DNA of 64,000 nucleotides from CAMLFJ01 sp035524955 (GTDB lineage Bacteria; Methylomirabilota; Methylomirabilia; Rokubacteriales; CSP1-6), in assembly GCA_035524955.1 (NCBI GenBank), contig DATLFG010000086.1:1-64000 (forward strand). The letters are read 5' to 3'. The notes below the pieces were generated by a model, which saw only the letters and a program-made list of their open reading frames with translations, had not been told where the DNA came from and ran no database searches. Positions within the stretch are counted from its first letter, which is position 1; each line of letters begins with the position of its first letter. A program made the translations under genes and the position numbers. Positions 45,070 to 52,008 of the stretch are shown piece by piece.

Positions 45070-46884
45070 ATGCGGGCCGGGAGAGCTGATGTGAAGCTGC
45101 GCGATCTGGCTCGCCGGGCCCCCGGCCGGACCACGAAGGTCATGCTCGCGAACCGGCTGCGCTTCGAGACCCTCCTCTCGGCGCTGTCCGCCGGATTGAT
45201 TCACGTCGGCGCCGCCGACACCGACGCGGCGATCGAGCGCGCGCTCCAGCAGGTCGTCACCTTCCTGGGCGTGGATCGAGGCGGTCTCGACGAGCACGTC
45301 GGAGGAAAGCCGGGGCTCCGCCTCTCGTGGGCGCGACCGGGCCTGGGGGAGCCGCCGCCGGTCACCGCGGACGAGCAGTATCCCTGGGTGTCGGAGAGAC
45401 TGCAGGAGGGGAAGGTCGTCCGATTCTCCGACCCGGCCGAGCTGCCCGAGGCGGCGGCGACCGATCGGGCCAGCTTCGAGCGGGTGGGCACGCGCTCGAA
45501 GGTGATGCTTCCCCTGCGCACCGGGGATCCCATCCTGGGCGTGCTCTCCTTCGCCGCCGTCCGGGCCGGCTACGCCTGGCCGGACGACGTGGTGGAGCGG
45601 CTCCGCCTCCTGAGCGAGGCCTTCGCGGGCGTCCTGGACCGCCGGCGCATGGAGCTCTCGCTCGCCGAGCGGCTGCGCTTCGAGAAGCTCCTGTCGTCCA
45701 TGGCGTCCGCGTTCAGCCATCTGTCGGCTGCCGATTTCGATACGACCGTCCAGCGCGGCCTTCGCCAGGTCGTCGATTTCCTGGGGGTCGATCGGGGCAG
45801 CCTGGTCGAGTTCACCCGGGACGGCGCCGCCACCCGGTCCTGGGCGGTCGAGGAATGGATGGACGTGGGCGAGTTCCCGTGGTTGACCGAGCGCCTGCAG
45901 CGCGGCGAGGTCATCAACGTGTCGCAGCTCGACGAGCTGCCGGACGAGGCGGCGGTGGATCGGCAGAGCTACCTCTCGAACCGGGTCAAGCCCCAGGTCG
46001 CGGTGCCGCTGCTGGTGAGCGGCATCGTGGTGGGCGGGCTGATCTTCAGCACGGTCGGCGCCGAGCGCGCGAGGTCGGAGGAGCTGAGCCAGCAGCTCCA
46101 TCTCCTCGGCGAGGTCTTCGCCAACGCGCTCTCTCGCAAGCAGGGGGAGCTCGAGGCCATGCGGCTCCGGCAGGACCTGACCCACATCGGCCGCGTCTCC
46201 GCGCTGGGGGAGCTGACCGCGTCGCTGGCCCACGAGCTGAGCCAGCCGCTGACCGCGATCCTGAGCAACGCGCAGGCGGCGCAGCGGCTCGTCGCCGCCG
46301 ACGTGCCGGATCTGGAGAAGGTGCGCGAGATCCTGAGCGACATCGTGGCGGACGACAAGCGGGCCGGCGCGGTGATCAGCGGGCTGCGCGCCCTGATCAA
46401 GAAGGGAGAGCCGGAGTTCGTGCCGCTCGATCTCAACGAGATCGTCGGGGCGGTGGCGTGGCTCATACGAAGTGATACGATCATGCGCAACGTGTCCATG
46501 AGCCTCGATCTCGCCGCGGATCTCCCGCCCGCGCGCGGCGACCGGGTCCAGCTCCAGCAGGTCGTGCTCAACCTCGTGCTCAACGGTCTCGAGGCCATGC
46601 GGGCGCCGCACGCGGGGGAGCGCACGCTCGTGATCCGGACGGCGCGGGACGGCGCGGCCGCCCTGCGGGTCACCGTCCAGGACTCGGGGCCCGGCATCGC
46701 CCGGAAGGATCTCGGTCACATCTTCGAACCGCTCTACACGACCAAGAGCGAAGGCCTGGGCATGGGCCTGGCCATCGTGCGGACCATCGTCGCCGCGCAC
46801 GGAGGCGCGGTGGGTGCCGAGAACAATCCCGAAGGCGGGGCGAGCCTCCGGTTCACGCTCCCGGTGGCCGCGGCGGGAACGTGA
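45070..46884 (+). CDS. Double-GAF sensor histidine kinase
   Basis: About 604 residues: two tandem GAF domains that are clear duplicates (L-R-F-E-T-L-L-S-A-L-S-A-G-L near residue 28; L-R-F-E-K-L-L-S-S-M-A-S near 200), then a kinase core with L-A-H-E-L-S-Q-P-L-T-A-I-L-S-N-A-Q-A-A (phospho-His near 387), N-L-V-L-N-G-L-E-A-M and G-L-G-M-G-L-A-I-V. This is the FixL/oxygen- or redox-type kinase core. GTG 45091 preceded by GGGAGAG is a likely alternative start. It is followed directly by a FixJ-type regulator. Confidence 0.85.
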   Translation: MRAGRADVKLRDLARRAPGRTTKVMLANRLRFETLLSALSAGLIHVGAADTDAAIERALQQVVTFLGVDRGGLDEHVGGKPGLRLSWARPGLGEPPPVTADEQYPWVSERLQEGKVVRFSDPAELPEAAATDRASFERVGTRSKVMLPLRTGDPILGVLSFAAVRAGYAWPDDVVERLRLLSEAFAGVLDRRRMELSLAERLRFEKLLSSMASAFSHLSAADFDTTVQRGLRQVVDFLGVDRGSLVEFTRDGAATRSWAVEEWMDVGEFPWLTERLQRGEVINVSQLDELPDEAAVDRQSYLSNRVKPQVAVPLLVSGIVVGGLIFSTVGAERARSEELSQQLHLLGEVFANALSRKQGELEAMRLRQDLTHIGRVSALGELTASLAHELSQPLTAILSNAQAAQRLVAADVPDLEKVREILSDIVADDKRAGAVISGLRALIKKGEPEFVPLDLNEIVGAVAWLIRSDTIMRNVSMSLDLAADLPPARGDRVQLQQVVLNLVLNGLEAMRAPHAGERTLVIRTARDGAAALRVTVQDSGPGIARKDLGHIFEPLYTTKSEGLGMGLAIVRTIVAAHGGAVGAENNPEGGASLRFTLPVAAAGT

Positions 46885-47510
46885 TGACGGCGGCCGCGCC
46901 GCTCGTCCTCGTGGTGGACGACGATCCTTCCGTCCGGAAGGGCCTGAGCCGGCTGCTCGCGTCGGCCGACTACGCGGTCGAGGCGTTCGCCTCGGCCCAG
47001 GAGTTCCTCGCGCGCGAGCCGTACCCCGGCCCGTGCTGCCTGGTGCTGGACGTGAGGATGCCCGGCCTGACCGGGATGCAGCTCCAGGAGATGCTGGCCG
47101 CCACCGGCCGCCGCATGTCGATCGTCTTCGTCACCGGGCACGCCGACGTCCCGACGAGCGTCAAGGCCATGAAGGCGGGGGCGGTGGATCTCCTCACCAA
47201 GCCGGTCGACGTCGAGGACCTCATCGCGGCGATCCAGCGGGCGGTGACGAGGGACGCGCACGAGCGGGCCAGCGAGACCCGCCTCGCGGACCTCCGGCGG
47301 CGCGTCGAGACGCTGACCGCGCGCGAGGTCGAGGTGTTCGCGCGCGTGGTGACCGGCATGCTGAACAAGCAGATCGGCGCGGCGCTGGGTATCGGCGAGA
47401 AGACGGTCAAGGTCCACCGCGCCCGGGTCATGGAGAAGATGCGGGCCGGGTCGGTTGCCGAGCTGGTCCGGCTCGCCGACGAGGTCGGGGTGAGCGTACC
47501 CAGGACCTGA
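46884..47510 (+). CDS. FixJ-type (NarL/LuxR HTH) response regulator
   Basis: The 208-residue protein has a receiver with V-D-D-D-P-S-V near residue 11, D-V-R-M-P-G near 57 and T-K-P-V near 106, and a C-terminal LuxR-type HTH (L-T-A-R-E-V-E-V-F-A-R-V-V-T-G near residue 146, T-V-K-V-H-R-A-R-V-M near 175). ATG 46884 overlaps the kinase stop (TGATG). It is the cognate partner of the double-GAF kinase. Confidence 0.9.
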   Translation: MTAAAPLVLVVDDDPSVRKGLSRLLASADYAVEAFASAQEFLAREPYPGPCCLVLDVRMPGLTGMQLQEMLAATGRRMSIVFVTGHADVPTSVKAMKAGAVDLLTKPVDVEDLIAAIQRAVTRDAHERASETRLADLRRRVETLTAREVEVFARVVTGMLNKQIGAALGIGEKTVKVHRARVMEKMRAGSVAELVRLADEVGVSVPRT

Positions 47511-47682
47511 TCTCTCCGGAGCGATCAGCTCCGGGGCTCGCCGTTCCGGCCGGCCGCGCTCGCGGCCGAGCTTGGTGTTGGACCCGCCCAAGCACGCAAG
47601 CGCGGCGACCGCCGGGGACCCGCTCACGCTGTGGTTCGAGGAGCGGGGGGCGCTGGCGTGCCCGCGCGGCCTTCATCGGCCC

Positions 47683-47835
47683 TCATCGCTTCCACCAGGA
47701 GCTCCAGCTCCAGGGTTGGGCGCGCAGGGTGGGCGGGCCCACGTTCGGGATGGCCGCTCCGATCAGGGTGACCATGGCCACCGTGATCAGACCTACTCCC
47801 ACGAAAAGCACCATCGCGATCACGACACTGTTCAT
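47683..47835 (-). CDS. Small membrane protein
   Basis: The 50-residue ORF starts at ATG 47835 with GGAGG seven bases before. One transmembrane helix (V-V-I-A-M-V-L-F-V-G-V-G-L-I-T-V-A) is followed by a Pro/Trp-rich tail (Q-P-W-S-W-S-S-W-W-K-R). A weak copy of the palindrome lies 83 bp upstream. The 170 bp between 47,511 and 47,682 hold no other gene. Family unknown. Confidence 0.55.
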   Translation of the reverse strand: MNSVVIAMVLFVGVGLITVAMVTLIGAAIPNVGPPTLRAQPWSWSSWWKR

Positions 47836-47917
47836 GACGTGTCCTCCATCGACTTCGTACGGAGCCGCGAAACGCTTCCTTGTGCCGTGAGTCTAGCCAG
47901 GGGCAACCGGCCTCGCT

Positions 47918-47935
47918 ATTGGACCTTGGCCTATC
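47918..47935. promoter_or_regulatory. Weak palindrome copy, site 3
   Basis: ATTGGAC-CTTG followed by GCCTATC: the left half-site is perfect, the right half poor. It lies 83 bp before the minus-strand gene at 47,835. Kept at low confidence because of position. Confidence 0.25.
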
Positions 47936-48009
47936 CCGATCCGGGCCCGGACCCACCCCAAAGCGGCACAGGCAAGGCGCGGTCAACCGTCCGCAGGAGG
48001 TACGAACAC

Positions 48010-48258
48010 ATGAAACGGGGATCCACGAGGATAGAGGCGTCGATGGAGAACCTGACCTTCAAGTACGGCAGCTCGAACCTGCCGGAGCGATGCGAGGGGG
48101 AGCTCGCGAATGGGGATGAAGCCCGATGGTGGCCGCGAATCGTGTCACCGCGGGCAGGAGCGAGCTCATCGGGGCCTCGCGCGACCGCATCGTGGTCGCC
48201 CCCTATGGGAGACGGGCGCCGGTCTGCTAGACCAGCATGGACACGGCCCTGGCGGTGA
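48010..48258 (+). CDS. Hypothetical protein with strong ribosome-binding site
   Basis: The 82-residue ORF is preceded by AGGAGGT at good spacing. The first 37 residues look coding (I-E-A-S-M-E-N-L-T-F-K-Y-G-S-S-N-L), the rest is low-complexity Ser/Pro/Arg and may be out of frame. In another frame, R-S-E-L-I-G-A-S-R-D-R-I-V-V-A-P-Y-G-R-R ends at a stop near 48,230, so a frameshift is possible. No family recognised. Confidence 0.35.
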   Translation: MKRGSTRIEASMENLTFKYGSSNLPERCEGELANGDEARWWPRIVSPRAGASSSGPRATASWSPPMGDGRRSARPAWTRPWR

Positions 48259-48336
48259 ATCGAAGGGTCGACTCGGCGGGGGATGCGTCCCGGGTCGGCG
48301 CGGAGAGCCGGGCGGACGCCTTCGTGCGGGGCTTCG

Positions 48337-48519
48337 TCACTGCCGGGGGTCCTTGCCGGTGAAGCCGGGTGAATGAAGCTGGGCGCATGCGAGAGAGCAG
48401 TAGACCCGCGCCTTGGCCGTCGCGGGGTCACCGCTGCGGATCGAGTAGGGAAGGAACTTGGCCTGGCCGCATCCGTGGCAAACCGGGCGGTGTTCTTCCT
48501 TTGGAAGCTGGGGGAGCAT
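48337..48519 (-). CDS. Small Cys-knuckle (zinc-ribbon-like) protein
   Basis: The 60-residue ORF starts at ATG 48519 with GGAGG upstream. It has C-H-G-C-G near residue 16 and Y-C-S-L-A-C near 43, giving two C-x2-3-C pairs for one zinc. A perfect palindrome sits 75 bp upstream, so it is a predicted Crp/FNR target. Function unknown. Confidence 0.55.
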   Translation of the reverse strand: MLPQLPKEEHRPVCHGCGQAKFLPYSIRSGDPATAKARVYCSLACAQLHSPGFTGKDPRQ

Positions 48520-48593
48520 GGCGGCCCTCCGTGCGCGGGGTTGGGCTCGAGACACGGCATCACTACGATAGCAGCGCACCGGGAAGCGCATCC

Positions 48594-48611
48594 ATTGGAC
48601 CAACGTCCAAT
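48594..48611. promoter_or_regulatory. Palindrome ATTGGAC-N4-GTCCAAT, site 4
   Basis: ATTGGACCAACGTCCAAT has both 7-bp half-sites perfect around CAAC. It lies in the 312-bp interval between the minus-strand Cys-knuckle gene (start 48,519) and the desaturase gene (48,832). The rest of that interval, apart from the 24-nt element, shows no gene I can support. Confidence 0.55.
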
Positions 48612-48789
48612 GGGCCGTTCCCGGTCTCACCGGAGCGCGCGGAGGTAGCCGTGCGTCCGGCGGTCCGCAGTCGGAGCGACTGAACCTCTCGCCTCGTTCC
48701 CTCTTGAACGTTCTCCGGTGCGAGGCGGCGGCCTCGCCCTCGGCATCCCGGGAGCTGCCCCGGCGTGTCTCGTTCGAGACACAATCGGA

Positions 48790-48813
48790 GTGGTCAAATC
48801 GGGACAGATTCCA
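48790..48813 (+). repeat. Dispersed 24-nt element, copy 3
   Basis: GTGGTCAAATCGGGACAG then ATTCC, 18 bp before the desaturase start. It matches copy 1 at most positions. Being so close to a start codon, it could be a promoter, an operator, or the end of a lost element. Confidence 0.5.
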
Positions 48814-48831
48814 TCGCGTGAAGAGCGTTGA

Positions 48832-49623
48832 ATGGAGTACACGGTGTCACCGCACATGTGGATTGCCCCGCTCGTCGCGCTCGCGCTGGCCCAGATCGCC
48901 GTCGTCGCGACGTCCGTGTACCTGCACCGGGGGCTCGCGCACCACGCGCTGCGGCTCCATCCGGCCGCGGACGGATTCTTCCGCGCCTTGCTCTGGCTTA
49001 CCACGGGCCAGAGCCGGCGGGAGTGGGTGGCGGTGCACCGCAAGCATCACGCCTTCACGGATCGGGAGGGCGACCCCCACAGCCCCCGGTTGTTCGGGTT
49101 CTGGCACATCCAGCTCTGGAACGTCTACTACTACGCGCGGGAAGCGCGCAATCCCGAGACGATCCGGACGTTTGCGCCGGACATCGCCGAGGACTGGCTG
49201 GATCGCGCGGTCTTCTCGCACGGCCTGAGCGGTCTCGCGCTCGGCATCGCGCTGCTCTGCCTGATGTTCGGGGTCTGGGTCGGGCTGGCGGCCGGGCTGG
49301 TGCACGCCGTGCTGTACGTCTTCCTGCTCGCGCCCCTGATCAACGGCCTCGGGCACTGGCGAGGGGATCAGAACTTCGGCAACACCGCCTACAACTCCAG
49401 GGCGCTCGCCTGGGTGACGGGCGGCGAGAGCCTGCACAACAACCATCATGCCCACCCGCGGGCGCCGAGGTTCAGCATGCGACCTCGCGAGTTCGATCCA
49501 TCGTGGGTGGTGATTCGCGGCCTCGCGGCGGTGGGGCTGGTGGAGATCGTGGGCACGCCCGTCCAGCTGCCGAGGCCTCCGGTCGAGGAACGACCGGCAA
49601 GCGGAGGGCGCGATGACGAATGA
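48832..49623 (+). CDS. Acyl-CoA/fatty-acid desaturase
   Basis: The 263-residue membrane enzyme carries the three His boxes of membrane di-iron desaturases: H-R-G-L-A-H-H near residue 32, H-R-K-H-H near 69 and H-N-N-H-H near 203. Two pairs of hydrophobic helices flank them. It should introduce a double bond into acyl chains (Delta-9 type) using O2 and reduced carrier, affecting membrane fluidity. cspA lies in the same region, but no common regulation is shown. Confidence 0.9.
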   Translation: MEYTVSPHMWIAPLVALALAQIAVVATSVYLHRGLAHHALRLHPAADGFFRALLWLTTGQSRREWVAVHRKHHAFTDREGDPHSPRLFGFWHIQLWNVYYYAREARNPETIRTFAPDIAEDWLDRAVFSHGLSGLALGIALLCLMFGVWVGLAAGLVHAVLYVFLLAPLINGLGHWRGDQNFGNTAYNSRALAWVTGGESLHNNHHAHPRAPRFSMRPREFDPSWVVIRGLAAVGLVEIVGTPVQLPRPPVEERPASGGRDDE

Positions 49624-49732
49624 GCAGACCCTGCAGATGGGGCTGATGTGGGTGCTGGCCGGCCTCGGCGGGACACCCCGGGCGGACGACAAGCTGCCGG
49701 TGCCCCTGAACGTGGGCGCCCGGACGAACTAG
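49613..49732 (+). CDS. Very small ORF downstream of the desaturase
   Basis: The 39-residue frame starts at ATG 49613, overlapping the desaturase end by 11 bp. It is weakly hydrophobic at the centre (M-G-L-M-W-V-L-A-G-L-G-G) and ends with a basic tail. No family or clear ribosome-binding site. Low confidence. Confidence 0.25.
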   Translation: MTNEQTLQMGLMWVLAGLGGTPRADDKLPVPLNVGARTN

Positions 49733-49804
49733 TTCATCGATCGAGCGCGCTGGCGCACCCCGCGGGGGAACCACGGTGGCAACAGGTGCGGTCGTGGAGG
49801 TGTT

Positions 49805-50044
49805 TCAGGTGCGCGGCTTGGTGGGCCAGTGGCGTTCCGCCACTCCCGCCGCGAGCGTCTCGGGGGGCGAGGCCGGCGACGGATCCTCGGTCTCGACGCT
49901 CTCATCCATGAGCGTCCAGGCGAGGAGCCGGCCGTTCGACGTGCGACGCGGCGATCCGAACCAGACCCGACCGTCCGCGTCGAGCCCCACCAAGTGCCAG
50001 CCGTCGCCCTGCGTGATGACCTGGATCTGTCTGAGACCGTCCAT
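49805..50044 (-). CDS. Small beta-propeller-blade-like protein
   Basis: The 79-residue protein begins with strands typical of a single propeller blade: I-Q-V-I-T-Q-G, W-H-L-V-G-L-D-A-D-G-R-V-W-F-G, L-L-A-W-T-L-M. The C-terminal 25 residues are Pro/Ala-rich. It resembles the gene at 61,352-61,588 (L-Y-A-L-D-S-T-G-S-V-W-L-F). It is divergent from dnaA, with 44 bp between starts. Confidence 0.5.
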   Translation of the reverse strand: MDGLRQIQVITQGDGWHLVGLDADGRVWFGSPRRTSNGRLLAWTLMDESVETEDPSPASPPETLAAGVAERHWPTKPRT

Positions 50045-50088
50045 TGTCGACCTCCCGTGCTGTGCTCAGACTACCACGCGGTCATTTC

Positions 50089-51396
50089 ATGCTTGAGTCC
50101 CTGTGGTCGCGGCTGCTCGCGGTCGTCGAAGGTCAGGTCCCGGCATCCGCCGTGGAATCGTGGCTGCGCCCCTGCCGGCTGCTCACCGTGGAGGGCGACC
50201 GCCTCCGCGTCGCCGCGCCGAACCGGTCCGCGCGGGACTGGATCGGACAGCACCACGTCGACATCATCGAGGCGGCGGCCCGCTCCTTGCTCGGCGGCAA
50301 CCCGCGGGTCTCCATCGAGACGGAAGCGGAGCCCGGGCGTCCGGCCACCCGGCCGCGCGGGTGCGGGCCGGGCGCGGGGCTGAGCGATCTCACCCCCCGC
50401 TACACGTTCGAGTCCTTCGTGATCGGGAGTTCCAACCAGTTCGCCCAGGCCGCCTGTCAGGCGGTCGCCGAGCTGCCGGGGACGGCCTACAACCCCCTCT
50501 TCCTCTACGGCGGCGTCGGCCTCGGGAAGACGCATCTCCTCCACGCGGTCGGCCACGAGATGACCCGGCTCCATCCTTCGCACCGGCTGCTCTACATCTC
50601 GTCGGAGCGCTTCACCAACGAGCTCATCAACGCCATCCGCTACGACCGCACCGGGGAATTCCGGGCCCGGTACCGCACCATCGATCTGCTGCTCATCGAC
50701 GACATCCAGTTCATCGCGGGCAAGGAGCGCACCCAGGAGGAGTTCTTCCACACGTTCAACGATCTCTACGAGGCGCACAAGCAGATCGTGGTGTCCTCCG
50801 ACGCGACGCCGAAGGAGATTCCCGAGCTGGAGGAGCGGCTGCGCTCCCGGTTCGAGTGGGGCCTGATCGCCGACATCCAGCCGCCCGACTTCGAGACCCG
50901 CGTGGCCATCCTGAAGAAGCGGGCCGAGATCGACCGGATCCGCCTGCCCGAGGACGTGGCGTACCTGATGGCGAGCCGCATCAAGACCAATATCCGCGAG
51001 ATCGAGGGGTCCCTCACGCGCATCGGCGCCTTCTCCAGCGTGACCGGTCGGCAGATGACCGTCGAGCTGGCCGAGGAAGTGCTGGCGGATCTCTGGGGCG
51101 GGGAGGAGAAGATGGTCACGATCGAGCACATCCAGCGCCGGGTGTCCGAGTTCTTCGGCCTCAAACTCGGCGACATGCGCACCCGGACCCGGACCAAGAC
51201 GGTCGCGTTCCCCCGGCAGATCGCGATGTACTTCGCCCGCCAGCTCACGCACGCCTCCCTCACCGAGGTCGGGCGCGCCTTCGACAAGGACCACACCACG
51301 GTGCTCCACGCGGTCACCAAGGTCACGGCGCTGATGCGGGAGGACCCGAGCTTCAAGAAGACGGTCGATACGCTCGCCGAGAGCGTGGCGAGATAG
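50089..51396 (+). CDS. dnaA: Chromosomal replication initiator DnaA, divergent HTH
   Basis: The 435-residue protein has domain I (about 1-80), a short linker and the AAA+ domain: N-P-L-F-L-Y-G-G-V-G-L-G-K-T-H near residue 134 (Walker A), L-L-L-I-D-D-I-Q-F-I near 199 (Walker B). Domain IV has S-L-T-E-V-G-R-A-F-D-K-D-H-T-T-V-L-H-A. Usual DnaA has G-G-R-D-H-T/S-T-V there; here one residue is missing and the Arg is Lys. No dnaN or clear DnaA-box cluster is adjacent, so it may be a second copy or a displaced gene. Confidence 0.85.
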   Translation: MLESLWSRLLAVVEGQVPASAVESWLRPCRLLTVEGDRLRVAAPNRSARDWIGQHHVDIIEAAARSLLGGNPRVSIETEAEPGRPATRPRGCGPGAGLSDLTPRYTFESFVIGSSNQFAQAACQAVAELPGTAYNPLFLYGGVGLGKTHLLHAVGHEMTRLHPSHRLLYISSERFTNELINAIRYDRTGEFRARYRTIDLLLIDDIQFIAGKERTQEEFFHTFNDLYEAHKQIVVSSDATPKEIPELEERLRSRFEWGLIADIQPPDFETRVAILKKRAEIDRIRLPEDVAYLMASRIKTNIREIEGSLTRIGAFSSVTGRQMTVELAEEVLADLWGGEEKMVTIEHIQRRVSEFFGLKLGDMRTRTRTKTVAFPRQIAMYFARQLTHASLTEVGRAFDKDHTTVLHAVTKVTALMREDPSFKKTVDTLAESVAR

Positions 51397-51455
51397 TCGG
51401 GCGTGTGGTCGAGAGGCGACCGGATGGCACGGGAACGCGGAGGGGGCCGGTGAGG

Positions 51456-51845
51456 ATGAGCTGGTGGGCCGCCGTCTGGCATCGCCTCGTGCGCCGGTCC
51501 GGATCGACGGGGAGCCGGGGCACCGGCGGGCGACCGGCCGTGAAGCTTCGAGACCTCTCCTCGGGATCGGAGGGCTCGACGGTCTCGTGGGTGGACTGGG
51601 GTGATTCGGGTGGGGCGCCCGGTGTGCCGGAGTCGGGTGTGCTGGAGGGGCTGACCCGGCTGGGCAACCGGCTCCTGCTGCCGATCAACGTCGACGGGAA
51701 TCGGCGTACCGCGAGCGTGGAGTGGGACCCCCCGCCGAGCGTGGACGATGTCGAGGCGGTGCTCCAGGCGAACCTCGGCGCCGAGCTCCGGGCGCTCGGC
51801 CACCTGGAAGGGCCGATTCGCACTCGCCTGAAGTCATCGGGCTGA
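51456..51845 (+). CDS. Hypothetical protein
   Basis: The 129-residue protein follows dnaA by 59 bp. It has a basic N-terminus, then a mixed alpha/beta part (S-T-V-S-W-V-D-W-G-D, L-L-L-P-I-N-V-D-G-N-R-R-T-A-S-V-E-W) and a C-terminal helix (V-D-D-V-E-A-V-L-Q-A-N-L). GAGGGGGCCGGTGAGG lies before ATG 51456. No family recognised. Confidence 0.45.
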   Translation: MSWWAAVWHRLVRRSGSTGSRGTGGRPAVKLRDLSSGSEGSTVSWVDWGDSGGAPGVPESGVLEGLTRLGNRLLLPINVDGNRRTASVEWDPPPSVDDVEAVLQANLGAELRALGHLEGPIRTRLKSSG

Positions 51846-51852
51846 CGAGCCG

Positions 51853-52005
51853 GTGACCGCCACCTACTCGACCGAGGACTTCGTTCGTCGCGCGGTCGGG
51901 CGCCTGCACCGGGACGAGTACCGGGGCGGGGTGGTCCTCCGCTACCGCCTGGACGCCTGCGGGGATTGCGGGCGGGTCGGTGCCGCGCTTCTCGGCGCTG
52001 CGTAG
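51853..52005 (+). CDS. Short member of the local Cys-knuckle family
   Basis: The 50-residue ORF from GTG 51853 reads T-Y-S-T-E-D-F-V-R-R-A-V near the start and D-A-C-G-D-C-G-R near the end. It matches the N-terminus (E-D-F-V-R-R) of the proteins at 61,963 and 62,256 and ends with one C-x-x-C, but lacks their middle helix, so it looks like an internally deleted paralogue. It ends three bases before the glucan synthase stop on the other strand. Confidence 0.45.
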   Translation: MTATYSTEDFVRRAVGRLHRDEYRGGVVLRYRLDACGDCGRVGAALLGAA

Positions 52006-52008
52006 CGC

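Noticed and set aside
47578..47590. TTGGAC half-site followed by CCGC
   Set aside because: The right half does not match GTCCAA, so it is not counted as an operator.
49624..50088. Search for oriC and DnaA boxes upstream of dnaA
   Set aside because: No TTATNCACA-like cluster or AT-rich unwinding region was seen, so no origin is called.
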